Source: Methylovorus sp. MM2 (GTDB lineage Bacteria; Pseudomonadota; Gammaproteobacteria; Burkholderiales; Methylophilaceae). From it: 64,000 bases of DNA. Where the stretch lies: assembly GCF_001648895.1 (NCBI RefSeq), contig NZ_LXUF01000016.1, positions 147,033-211,032 on the forward strand, read 5' to 3'. Each line of letters begins with the position of its first letter. The first letter of the stretch is position 1. The position numbers and the translations under genes were made by a program. The notes beneath the pieces were generated by a model. It did no database searches, was not told the DNA's origin, and saw only the letters and a program-made list of their open reading frames with translations. This document shows positions 29,601-38,398 of the stretch, one piece after another.

Positions 29601-30937
29601 GTAGAGAGTTTAGAGGGATCACCATAGGAAAAGTGAATATCGGGCGCACAATCTAATATGACCTCACGAATTCGTTGATTAAAAGTTGTATCTCCAATAC
29701 ATAGCCAGGCAGCGACCGGCGCTAAATGTGACTTAAGGACTAATCTGCCTTCGAACGAATAAGTTAAAAGTGTTACTAATTTGTCTAGCGTTAATCCATC
29801 ATTCAAACGCTCTTGTAACCAATCGGCAGCCAGTAACTCAAGTATTCTCCTATGATGAAATTTAATAGTTCCAAAAAACGCTGTGTCAAATAATGGTCTA
29901 TCCAAGAGTGCTCTTTTTTCTTTACCAACCCAATTTGGCATTAAACAATCTGAGGGATTTAATGCGAGGGAGTTATTAGAAATATTGTCATCCGGGATTC
30001 TGAAATGAAGGTTCTTGCAAAAAACAGCCGCCGCCCCTAATGACTGCAAGCCATCAAGAGCTCTTTCGGGAGACAGTGGATTTTGTTTTTCACGATTTTC
30101 TGGATCTTTAGTGGAGGCAATTATTCTTCCTTTTAAAAGTTCATAAAGGCTTCCAAGCTTGCCATGAGCTTTCCAATAAGAAATGAGTTCGCTCACATCT
30201 ACTGGTCTGCGAGCTAATTCCCAAGCATTTTGTTTTTGAATTGCCTCGATGAATTCATTTATGTTTTCTACTTCTTCGCTCTTTGCATACAATCGCACTT
30301 GATCAAGGCTAAGAGCTTTTATATGGACGATAAAGGGTTCAATGTTTCGTGCATTCTTGATATTAGACTTGTTACTTTGAAAAGGATTTAGATTAACGGT
30401 GGGTGCCAACAGGAAGGTATCTTTGAGTTTTTGAGCATCTGTTTTTGGTCTCCATTCACTAATGCGTGAAGTGAGAATTATGGTTGCTCTCTCAAGTTGT
30501 TCTGATCCAACCGTATCACCAAGTCTACTGATGGCTAGAAAAAAATCATCTGGTCTCGCGATTTTTGACTCATCAACAGAATCTAAAAAAATGTAACCGT
30601 GCTCTGCCGATTTTTTCCACCTGAGAAATTCATCATACTGCTTTGAGCCCAGAGAGGTTTCTAAGCTGTTACCAACAAGGCTATAAAGATCTACCTTGAA
30701 ACTAAATTTTTTGTGGGCACTTAGCTTGTTATGTTGAATCTCAAGCTCTTTTGTCTTTCCACTTCCCAATTCGCCAAGAATGACTACGATTTTCTTAGAT
30801 AAGAGCTCTTGCCATGTAAGGCCGTCATTACCAGAGTCTTCTAGTAGATAGCTGTCTTCAGCTAATTTCCTGAAATCCCCATCTTCAGGAGCCACAGTAA
30901 ATAATCGATTTAGATCTACAAGTATAGACATGACCAT
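26660..30937 (-). CDS. STAND/NACHT-type ATPase with C-terminal PD-(D/E)XK nuclease signature (putative defence protein)
   Basis: 1425 residues from ATG 30937. An internal ATG at 30931 is better spaced from the AAGGGGG ribosome site and may be the true start (1423 residues). N-terminal P-loop domain: Walker A GELGSGKT (55-62), Walker B YIFLDSVDE (115-123) and sensor TSRISEW (156-162), as in NACHT/STAND ATPases. A long helical region of about 1000 residues follows, with HEAT- or TPR-like character, the usual sensor part. The C terminus has NPDLRF (D1319) then ELKVAESW (E1333, K1335) and QLMKQYM, a PD-(D/E)XK nuclease pattern. Most STAND defence proteins carry the effector at the N terminus, so this order is unusual. 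GC is lower than the flanking core genes. Divergent from two membrane-protein genes. Confidence 0.8.
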   Translation of the reverse strand: MVMSILVDLNRLFTVAPEDGDFRKLAEDSYLLEDSGNDGLTWQELLSKKIVVILGELGSGKTKELEIQHNKLSAHKKFSFKVDLYSLVGNSLETSLGSKQYDEFLRWKKSAEHGYIFLDSVDESKIARPDDFFLAISRLGDTVGSEQLERATIILTSRISEWRPKTDAQKLKDTFLLAPTVNLNPFQSNKSNIKNARNIEPFIVHIKALSLDQVRLYAKSEEVENINEFIEAIQKQNAWELARRPVDVSELISYWKAHGKLGSLYELLKGRIIASTKDPENREKQNPLSPERALDGLQSLGAAAVFCKNLHFRIPDDNISNNSLALNPSDCLMPNWVGKEKRALLDRPLFDTAFFGTIKFHHRRILELLAADWLQERLNDGLTLDKLVTLLTYSFEGRLVLKSHLAPVAAWLCIGDTTFNQRIREVILDCAPDIHFSYGDPSKLSTDYRRELLLKIDKLYKNGQINRINYDPAILSRIADSNLCDSISELLQSPQTESRFISELLLVVKFGSLRECLPSVLKIFSDSDTTETNRILAIQCFEANSDTNYLAQLKHEALLLPPFPHSVLTELIECLYPDNLSSHELKTLILNSTAPNRYSTGASWRLKKHFSAVSDKLDFIQLISILIEIMEFVPEDTTYDLDEEERREWLAQLLIIALDKAVKSKTASVENLVIVNALHLLDNLMNHGLHFTDENLVSNFKKTLNANAEIKEQAFITGVELHRITLGEPKENLWRISRLWRFIQFDSNDIEWLVSFCEKNNNFKDVQVAHRLALELWVPSLSFKLIRLLKLSGKTQIPLLECLQLSLPNIFRNFSVHWRMNWKYKLEGGEWKKYIKRRYEKFTNGILDRYYLYTGLRSIYTGKNQHFISHLLHEVSFQEKTSRWAINDWSYLEKKRGKLIAWATRRGAEKSWNKVMPLLPAQLIPHSTPQSIITGLCGLQSLVVRKKITFSDISAEDSLRVCRYSLNEMNGFPDWLNSFIEARPEIFVQEFSNSMELEWLFDETNISNSVIQKLLWGGREHWPLIRQNLLIKLQELDPVSSQILDATISILIQRESPVINSVKALCTSRLNIYEPEDNRCKIWLGLFFQVDPLSAMKYSDEKIKKIPERANEWIVGILGNLGGNRFKSALVLPEPQYFDPRFWANFVIFVYKYVNPKEDINRTGAYSPGDRDHAQDFRYGLIDKFSQLQGPNILEQLRKVVISPDLEPHKHWLQEVIQKQIKIIADASEFVPSQVIELRKENEFSPRNAEQLFNLVHSRLLDIKYNVELPDGSSIRNQAHTKWIEADFRKWFHTKLTETSRHRYIATQEAEVDPGKNPDLRFDYPKLIGCCLELKVAESWPLHVLLERLENQLMKQYMRAHDIRLGFFLMVHNVDHSWENPQGGKRLEYIEILERLSIRAIELTKANPDIDRIEVISVDFRDPNK

Positions 30938-31140
30938 TTCCCCCTTAATTAAATATTTCTATTTAGTTTATGTTTTTGTTTAGAATACATTTTATTTGGA
31001 ATATATACTAAAGATTGTCCTGATTGACCATCCTCCATACTATTGGTTTAGTCAGGGAAAATAACAATTAACAGTATGTTGCCCTGAGGTTGATAAATAG
31101 CTCCTGGCAATTTTAATTACACTCAAAAAAGGGGAAAGAG
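30938..31140. other. Divergent promoter region of the STAND and DUF4236 genes
   Basis: 203 bases, very A/T-rich, serving the STAND gene on minus and the DUF4236 gene on plus. No single promoter stands out. A shared control region is consistent with one functional unit. Confidence 0.45.
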
Positions 31141-32235
31141 ATGGGATTCTATCTTCGTAAAAGTATTAGTGTAGGACCTCTTCGCTTCAATTTCTCCTCA
31201 GCGGGTATCGGCGTTTCAGGAGGAGTTAAAGGATTTCGGGTCAGTACTGGTCCAAGAGGCAACTATATACACATGGGACAAGGTGGGCTTTATTATAGAG
31301 TTACAATTCCTTCCAATGCTTCGCCAGCAATACCAATTACTCCTTCCTATAACATCCACACAATACCAGTAGGCACTCACGCACCTTTGGAGGATATAGA
31401 GTCGGCTGACGTATCCGAAATAGTCGATTCCTCATCGAAAGATTTGCTCAATGAGATAAACGAGAAACAGAAAAGACCAAGGTTCTGGCCCATTATTGCG
31501 ATTGTTTCTGTAATAGTTTTTGGTATGGTCTCGAATAATGGACTACCAGGTTGGGTGGCAGGATTAATTATTTTGAGCGGCTGTATAGCAACTTATGTTA
31601 CTTACACAAAAGATATCTTAGCAAAAACCGTTGTTCTTTTTTATGAGTTTGATCGCGCAATGGAAAGCGCTTATGAACAACTTCATAAGGCGGCAGAAGA
31701 GCTTGCAGCATGCAGTGCTGCTTGGCATATAGAATCCTCAGGTCAAGTATATGATCCTAAATATCATGCGGGTGCTAGCACACTGTTGAGCCGTAAGAAC
31801 ACAACCATCAAGAAATCGGAACCTCCATTTTTGAAAACGAATATCGAAACAATCTCTATTGGCGTTGGACGCCAAACGCTTCATTTCTTTCCAGATCGAG
31901 TACTTGTATATGAAAAAAATGGCGTAGGTGCGGTTAGTTATAAAGAATTAACAATAGAGGTTTCAGGTTCTCGGTTCATTGAAGAAGAATCTGTCCCCAG
32001 AGATGCAACTGTGGTAGATCACACTTGGAAATATGTAAATAAGTCTGGTGGGCCAGACAAACGATTTAAAGATAATAGAGAGATACCTATTTGTCTTTAT
32101 GAAGCAATTAAGCTATCAAGCTCAAACGGATTAAATGAGCTCATTCAAGTTTCAAAAAATGGGGTTGGGTCGGAATTCTCCCAAGCAATACACATGCTTG
32201 GGAGAAACATTCCGGAAGAAGCTTCAAAAATATAA
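31141..32235 (+). CDS. DUF4236 membrane protein
   Basis: 364 residues. The N-terminal 57 residues are a clear DUF4236 domain (MGFYLRKSISVGPLRFNFSSAGIGVS ... GPRGNYIHMG). Two close membrane segments lie near 116-150 (WPIIAIVSVIVFGMV; VAGLIILSGCIATYV). The C-terminal half (residues ~235-340) contains SIGVGRQTLHFFPDRVLVY and TWKYVNKSGGPDKRF, a conserved-looking beta domain found with DUF4236. Function unknown. A GGGGAAAGAG ribosome site precedes the ATG. Starts 203 bases from the STAND gene in the opposite direction. Confidence 0.82.
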   Translation: MGFYLRKSISVGPLRFNFSSAGIGVSGGVKGFRVSTGPRGNYIHMGQGGLYYRVTIPSNASPAIPITPSYNIHTIPVGTHAPLEDIESADVSEIVDSSSKDLLNEINEKQKRPRFWPIIAIVSVIVFGMVSNNGLPGWVAGLIILSGCIATYVTYTKDILAKTVVLFYEFDRAMESAYEQLHKAAEELAACSAAWHIESSGQVYDPKYHAGASTLLSRKNTTIKKSEPPFLKTNIETISIGVGRQTLHFFPDRVLVYEKNGVGAVSYKELTIEVSGSRFIEEESVPRDATVVDHTWKYVNKSGGPDKRFKDNREIPICLYEAIKLSSSNGLNELIQVSKNGVGSEFSQAIHMLGRNIPEEASKI

Positions 32236-32247
32236 AAACGTGCAAAA

Positions 32248-32940
32248 ATGAAAAAAATAGATTCTTCCAATTTTAAAATTTATGTTCCCGTTGTCCTTTG
32301 GGCGGATGATCTCCGTGAGCTTTTTTCCATTCTCAGTGACTATGAAAATGTCAGAATTACTTCTGACAACATTGAGTACGAATCCTTGAAGGAATTTCTT
32401 CAACATACAAGTTGGCGTAGAGCCTCTGAGGTGAATATAAGAGTTCCTGAGCCATATGTATCAATTAGTATGGATAACTCAAGTACACGACTTCATATGT
32501 CATCTAGTCAGAGAGTCGAATTGGGACTATTTTCTCAATTGGATGAAGTGCTTACTCGTTGTGAGCGTTCGCCACGGTTTTTTTATAGTTACAAATGGGT
32601 ATTAATTTTACCTTTATTTGTTCAGGCTTTATTTGCAGTGTCCCCGATTGCAATTAATGCAGACTTAAAACTGGCAATTTCTATTTTGATGCTTTTATGG
32701 AGTAGTTCAGTTATGTATATCAATCTCTGTAAACATTCTATTGTTAACCGTGTTAACGAAAAAGACAGACCTGGATTCCTGAAACGTAATTTGGATGGGA
32801 TACTGATTGGAATTATTAGTGCGATTTTAGGTGGCATAGTTGGGATTTTTACCCCCCCAATAGTTGAAAAACTTTGGGATAAAAATCCCACTATCACCCA
32901 AAACCAAGTAAAACCGCTACAAGGTAATTTGCCCAAATAG
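32248..32940 (+). CDS. Unknown 230-aa membrane protein next to DUF4236
   Basis: No family recognised. The N-terminal ~115 residues are soluble; then two membrane segments (about 118-155) and a third near 178-202 (GILIGIISAILGGIVGIFTPPIVE). The third resembles a short amphipathic or Gly-rich helix of the kind found in small membrane-disrupting or anchoring proteins. Twelve bases after the DUF4236 gene, so the two are probably one operon. It is the last gene before the right end of the element. Confidence 0.65.
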   Translation: MKKIDSSNFKIYVPVVLWADDLRELFSILSDYENVRITSDNIEYESLKEFLQHTSWRRASEVNIRVPEPYVSISMDNSSTRLHMSSSQRVELGLFSQLDEVLTRCERSPRFFYSYKWVLILPLFVQALFAVSPIAINADLKLAISILMLLWSSSVMYINLCKHSIVNRVNEKDRPGFLKRNLDGILIGIISAILGGIVGIFTPPIVEKLWDKNPTITQNQVKPLQGNLPK

Positions 32941-32978
32941 AAATGCTACTTACTTTAGAAGCATTTGGTTTGTAATAT

Positions 32979-33050
32979 ATGGCTACATACTTATTGTTCC
33001 AAGTGGCTACTTTGGATTGTTATAGGTGGCTACTTTGATTGGAATACTCA
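32979..33050 (-). repeat. Right end of the element: inverted repeat plus three boxes
   Basis: Read inward on minus from 33050: TGAGTATTCCAATCAAA, then GTAGCCAC boxes at 33033-33026, 33010-33003 and GTAGCCAT at 32986-32979, spaced 23 and 24 bases as at the left end. Confidence 0.8.
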
Positions 33051-33055
33051 CTTAC
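33051..33055. repeat. Target-site duplication CTTAC, right copy
   Basis: Matches 14366-14370. It directly follows the terminal CA of the element at 33049-33050. Confidence 0.85.
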
Positions 33056-33160
33056 AATTCCCAACTTAAATCAGTCGTCTTGACATCAGATGGTGAGCGA
33101 TTAGTCGTTTCTAGTGGCCTGTCTAAATTGATTCTTGATACGCAAGATGGCAGTAAATAA
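33056..33160 (+). pseudogene. 3' part (34 codons plus stop) of the split membrane/coiled-coil gene
   Basis: Read in the frame set by TCT-TAC of the left fragment, this stays open for 34 codons and ends at TAA 33158-33160 (…SSGLSKLILDTQDGSK). No ATG or ribosome site of its own. With 13492-14370 it makes 327 residues. Confidence 0.8.
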
Positions 33161-33218
33161 TCAAAAAATGTAAAAGGTTCGATGGCACTTACTGTCGACT
33201 AACGGATTTTAAAATCGA

Positions 33219-33230
33219 TTTTTGATGCCA
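33219..33230 (+). repeat. TTTTTGATGCCA repeat, right copy
   Basis: Same 12-mer as 13375-13386, followed by TTTTGATGACA, a partial second copy. It lies about 100 bases inside the tRNA-Lys end, where integrase arm sites are usual. Confidence 0.4.
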
Positions 33231-33332
33231 TTTTGATGACAGGGAGTATTTAAATCTTGCGAAACGCCTGTGTTCATGCGGAGTGGTTAATTTTACAACT
33301 TACTGATTTAATTGGGGTACAAGCCGCGTGAA

Positions 33333-33408
33333 TGGTGGGAGATCGGGGGGTCGAACCCCGGACAAACGGATTAAGAGTCCGCTGCTCTACCAACTGAGCT
33401 AATCTCCC
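33333..33408 (-). tRNA. tRNA-Lys (anticodon CTT)
   Basis: 76 bases including an encoded CCA. Acceptor stem GGGAGAT pairs with ATCTCCC, D arm AGCTCAGTTGGTAGAGC, anticodon arm GCGGA-CTCTTAA-TCCGT with anticodon CTT, T arm CGGGG-TTCGACC-CCCCG, discriminator A. Intact and preceded by a good promoter. Its 3' end faces the accessory region, and its presumed terminator is now 20 kb away at 13222-13256. Confidence 0.97.
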
Positions 33409-33420
33409 ACAAGGGCGCCA

Positions 33421-33449
33421 ATTATCAATAGAATGGCTTGATATGTCAA
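33421..33449 (-). promoter_or_regulatory. Sigma-70 promoter of tRNA-Lys
   Basis: On minus: TTGACA (33449-33444), a 17-base spacer, GATAAT (33426-33421), then a GC-rich GGCGCCC discriminator typical of stringently controlled stable RNA genes, about 13 bases before the mature 5' end. Confidence 0.88.
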
Positions 33450-33505
33450 CTTGAAACAGTTGGCTTAATCTTGTAAGTTACGTTCTTATCTATCAAAAAG
33501 CCTGA

Positions 33506-35143
<1,638 letters not shown>

Positions 35144-35333
35144 GCCGCTATATAGGCATGGTGTTTTCTAAGTTACTGAATATAATAGCAGCGGAACACT
35201 GCATAGATGCTCAATTTTGGTGAAGTGATTTGCCAATTTATTGCGTTTGAGTCTAGTATCAAAGGTAAGAGCCAAGCGTGCGAAAGTGTTATTGGGGAGC
35301 GCACGCTACTTTAAAATTGGAAAAATTCCATCG

Positions 35334-37052
35334 ATGAATGCCATTAAAAATTATATTCTGCAATGCAAACAGTTCTTTATATATGCAGGTGTATTTAGTT
35401 TTGTAATTAATCTGCTTACATTGATGCCAGCGTTTTATATGCTGGAGTTATATGACCGGGTATTAAGTAGCCACAGTAATGAAACTTTGGTTATGTTGAC
35501 CCTGCTCGTTGTCTTCATGCTGGTGACTCAATACTACGTTGAGTATTTACGCCAGACGCTGTTTTTGCGCACATCTTTGACCATGCAGCGCTTGATGCAA
35601 AAAACGGTACTTGCCTGCATGTTGAGTATGAGTGGGCAAAACCGAGCTAACCGCCGTGGTTTAGATGATGTGCATACAGTACAGTCCTTCTTTTCGGGCT
35701 CTGGCGTGCAAGCTGTATTTGAAATTCCATGGATTCCTGTTTATTTTTTCGTTTTATATCTTTTTCATCCTTTACTCAGTTTGATGGCATTGGTCGGTAC
35801 CTTGATTCTTGTGGGGTTGGCTTTTTTAGAGGAAAAGCAAGGCACTGAAAATCAGAAACAAGGGCAGGATGCCTTGAGAAAATCTCAGGATGTATTGGAT
35901 TCTGCGCTGAATAACCTTGAAGTCATCAATGCAATGAGCATGCGTGAAGTCATCACTAAGCGCTGGTCGAATATCCATGATGCAGCCTTATCGAATAATA
36001 TTTCAGGCACGACAAAATCTGCTGCTATTTCTGCCTGGTCGCGCCTTGTACGTAACTTGCTCACAACATTAGCCTTGGGTGTTGCTGCATGGTTGGCTAT
36101 TAATGACCGCACCGTAACGCCTGGGGTGATGATTGCTGCCACCATTATCATGGGTAAGGTGATGATTCCGATTGACCGTGTGATTTCCGGCTGGCGTTTC
36201 TTTGTCAAGGCACGGCAGGCATACGCAAGACTGAATAAAATGCTGGATGATTACAAACCTGAAACAGCCGCAGTGACTCTTCAAGAGGTCGAAGGCAATC
36301 TCAAAGTAGAGAAACTGGTTTATGCGATCTCCCCTGAACGTGAAATCCTTCGTAATATCAACTTTTCCCTAAAGGCTGGCGAAGCCTTGGGGGTGATTGG
36401 GAATAGTGCCGCCGGGAAATCTACGCTGACACGTATGCTGGTCGGTTTGTATAAACCTAACCACGGTGCCGTTCGTCTGGATGGTGCTGATATATTCCAA
36501 TGGGCGCAAACTGGATTATTGGGCCAGCATCTAGGATATATGCCTCAAGATGTTGAGCTTTTTGCAGGTACTGTCGCTGAAAATATTGCCCGCATGGGGG
36601 ATGCTACTGAAAATGCTGAAGCTATTATTGAGGCCGCTAAACTTGTCGGGGCGCATGAGTTTATCCTACGATTACCACAAGGTTATGATACAGACATCGG
36701 AGATGCTGGTCGCATTCTTTCTTCTGGGCAACGTCAGCTGGTAGGGCTGGCAAGAGCGCTTTTTGGCAACCCCAAGCTGATCGTTCTTGATGAGCCAAAT
36801 GCTAATTTGGATGGCCCATCAGAGCTTGCATTTATGCGCATGATACGAGAATTGAAGGCTCGAAAAATTACATTAGTGATCGTTAGCCATAAACCAAGTG
36901 TATTACGCGATGTAGATAAATTACTGGTGCTTGAGCTAGGGCGTCAACTGAGTTTTGGAGATAGGGACGAGGTTCTACAAAGTGTGGCTAGTAGCAATGA
37001 AAGTACATCAGCCTCTCAGGTGTCATTAGTAAAAGGGGCTCAGCCTACATGA
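35334..37052 (+). CDS. Type I secretion ABC transporter (permease/ATPase, PrtD/LapB type)
   Basis: 572 residues from ATG 35334; a longer reading from TTG at 35241 lacks support. An N-terminal membrane domain with about six helices (start IYAGVFSFVINLLTLMPAFYMLELYDRVL is typical of PrtD-type exporters; no C39 peptidase domain), then an ATPase with Walker A GNSAAGKST, signature LSSGQRQ and Walker B LIVLDEPNANLD. It exports unfolded RTX-type proteins across both membranes with an HlyD adaptor and TolC. The adaptor gene overlaps by four bases; no TolC gene is in the window. Confidence 0.93.
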   Translation: MNAIKNYILQCKQFFIYAGVFSFVINLLTLMPAFYMLELYDRVLSSHSNETLVMLTLLVVFMLVTQYYVEYLRQTLFLRTSLTMQRLMQKTVLACMLSMSGQNRANRRGLDDVHTVQSFFSGSGVQAVFEIPWIPVYFFVLYLFHPLLSLMALVGTLILVGLAFLEEKQGTENQKQGQDALRKSQDVLDSALNNLEVINAMSMREVITKRWSNIHDAALSNNISGTTKSAAISAWSRLVRNLLTTLALGVAAWLAINDRTVTPGVMIAATIIMGKVMIPIDRVISGWRFFVKARQAYARLNKMLDDYKPETAAVTLQEVEGNLKVEKLVYAISPEREILRNINFSLKAGEALGVIGNSAAGKSTLTRMLVGLYKPNHGAVRLDGADIFQWAQTGLLGQHLGYMPQDVELFAGTVAENIARMGDATENAEAIIEAAKLVGAHEFILRLPQGYDTDIGDAGRILSSGQRQLVGLARALFGNPKLIVLDEPNANLDGPSELAFMRMIRELKARKITLVIVSHKPSVLRDVDKLLVLELGRQLSFGDRDEVLQSVASSNESTSASQVSLVKGAQPT

Positions 37053-38377
37053 GTATCCTAAATGGCATCTTCAAACCGACCATTCAGATCGATGAGTCAG
37101 GGCAGTCCACAAGGATAGTCCGTAAAGGGATGTTTGTGGGGATTGTGATCGTGGGTGGATTCTTCCTCTGGGCGAGCATTGCACCATTAAGTGGTGCTGT
37201 CATTGCGGAGGGGAAGATCAAGTTCGCGACGAATCGTAAAACTATCCAGCATCTTGAAGGCGGTATCGTTAAACAGATACTTGTACGGGATGGCGATATC
37301 GTTAAAGCTGGCCAGCCTTTGGTGCTGTTGGAAGATACAAGAAATAGCGCTGAGCTCAATATTCTTCGGGATCAGCATGATGCTTTGCTGGCAAAAGACG
37401 CACGCTTGATCGCTGAAAAGACACTTGCAGATAAAATCAGCTTTCCTTCAGAGTTGTTGACACCTTCTACCCCAAAACGGGTGGAATTGATTAACAAGGA
37501 AAATGCGATCTTTTACTCAAAGCGTAAGATATTGAATGACCAGATATCGCTTCTGAAAACAGAGCTATCTCATTCAAAAGATGCTGTAACCGCATATCAA
37601 GCGCAGGTCAGTGCAATTTCTGAGAATATTAATTACAGGCAAGAGCAAGTTGCGATGCGTGAAGGGTTAATGCAGAAGAACTTTGTGGGTAAAGCGGATG
37701 TGCTGAATTATCGCCAAGCGTTAACTGAAAAGAAAGAGCAACTGGCAGAGAAGAACGCAGACCTTAATAATACGAGAGCCAGGGTTGCTGAATTAGATTT
37801 AAGGGCGATTGATGCCAAGAATCAATATATACAGCAGGCCGATAGTGACCTTAAAGAGACGAGCAGTCAGCTTCAAGAGGTCATCGAGCGATTACGTCCG
37901 GCAGAAGACTCCATGTTGCGTAGAACAGTGCTAGCGCCTATCGATGGACAGGTGATGTCACTCAAGATAACGACCATTGGCGGTATTGTGAGCCCTGGAC
38001 AAGCTATGATGGATATTGTGCCGAGCTCAGATGATCTGGTGATTGAGGTAAATGTTAAAAACATTGATATTGATACTGTATTTACAGATCAGGTGGCAGA
38101 GATCCAGCTGAATGCCTATAACCAGCGTTCAACGCCTATGGTGTCCGGTAAAGTGACTTATGTTGCCAGAGATGCTATTGAAGATCCGCAAACCAAGATG
38201 GTGACCTATCCTGCACATGTGATGATTGATCGAGATGCTTTAAAAAGTCTGCAACATGTCAAAATCGAACCAGGGATGCCTGCAACTGCTTATATCAAGA
38301 CTCAGGAGCGGAGCATGCTAGAGTATTTAATATCGCCGATTACACAACGTATGCGGCATACGTTCCGTGAAGAGTAG
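37049..38377 (+). CDS. HlyD-family type I secretion adaptor (membrane fusion protein)
   Basis: 442 residues. One N-terminal membrane anchor (GIVIVGGFFLWASIAPLSGAVIAEG), a lipoyl-like half (HLEGGIVKQILVRDGDIVKAGQPLV), long periplasmic coiled coil (about 90-270), second lipoyl half and a beta-barrel end. It links the ABC transporter to TolC. The ATG overlaps the upstream stop (ATGA). Confidence 0.94.
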   Translation: MSILNGIFKPTIQIDESGQSTRIVRKGMFVGIVIVGGFFLWASIAPLSGAVIAEGKIKFATNRKTIQHLEGGIVKQILVRDGDIVKAGQPLVLLEDTRNSAELNILRDQHDALLAKDARLIAEKTLADKISFPSELLTPSTPKRVELINKENAIFYSKRKILNDQISLLKTELSHSKDAVTAYQAQVSAISENINYRQEQVAMREGLMQKNFVGKADVLNYRQALTEKKEQLAEKNADLNNTRARVAELDLRAIDAKNQYIQQADSDLKETSSQLQEVIERLRPAEDSMLRRTVLAPIDGQVMSLKITTIGGIVSPGQAMMDIVPSSDDLVIEVNVKNIDIDTVFTDQVAEIQLNAYNQRSTPMVSGKVTYVARDAIEDPQTKMVTYPAHVMIDRDALKSLQHVKIEPGMPATAYIKTQERSMLEYLISPITQRMRHTFREE

Positions 38378-38398
38378 AAAGAGCGGTAAGTCATTGGG

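Larger units (their letters stand above)
14371..33050. mobile_element. 18.68-kb transposon-like element with TG...CA ends, related to IS21-type ends
   Basis: Left end reads TGCGTATTAC, right end (inverted) TGAGTATTCC; over the first 25-26 bases 21 positions agree with one gap. Both ends then carry GTAGCCAC-type boxes: four at the left (14389, 14412, 14435, 14459) and three inverted at the right (33026, 33003, 32979), spaced 23 or 24 bases. TG/CA ends, repeated transposase boxes and a 5-bp duplication are features of DDE elements of the IS21/Tn7/Mu kind. The only transposase genes inside are istA/istB at 22.7-25.0 kb, whose own copy has related but diverged ends. Cargo: DUF2971, OsmC-YcaO, a hydrolase/MFS operon, AlpA-like regulator, STAND ATPase-nuclease and membrane proteins. 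Confidence 0.82.
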
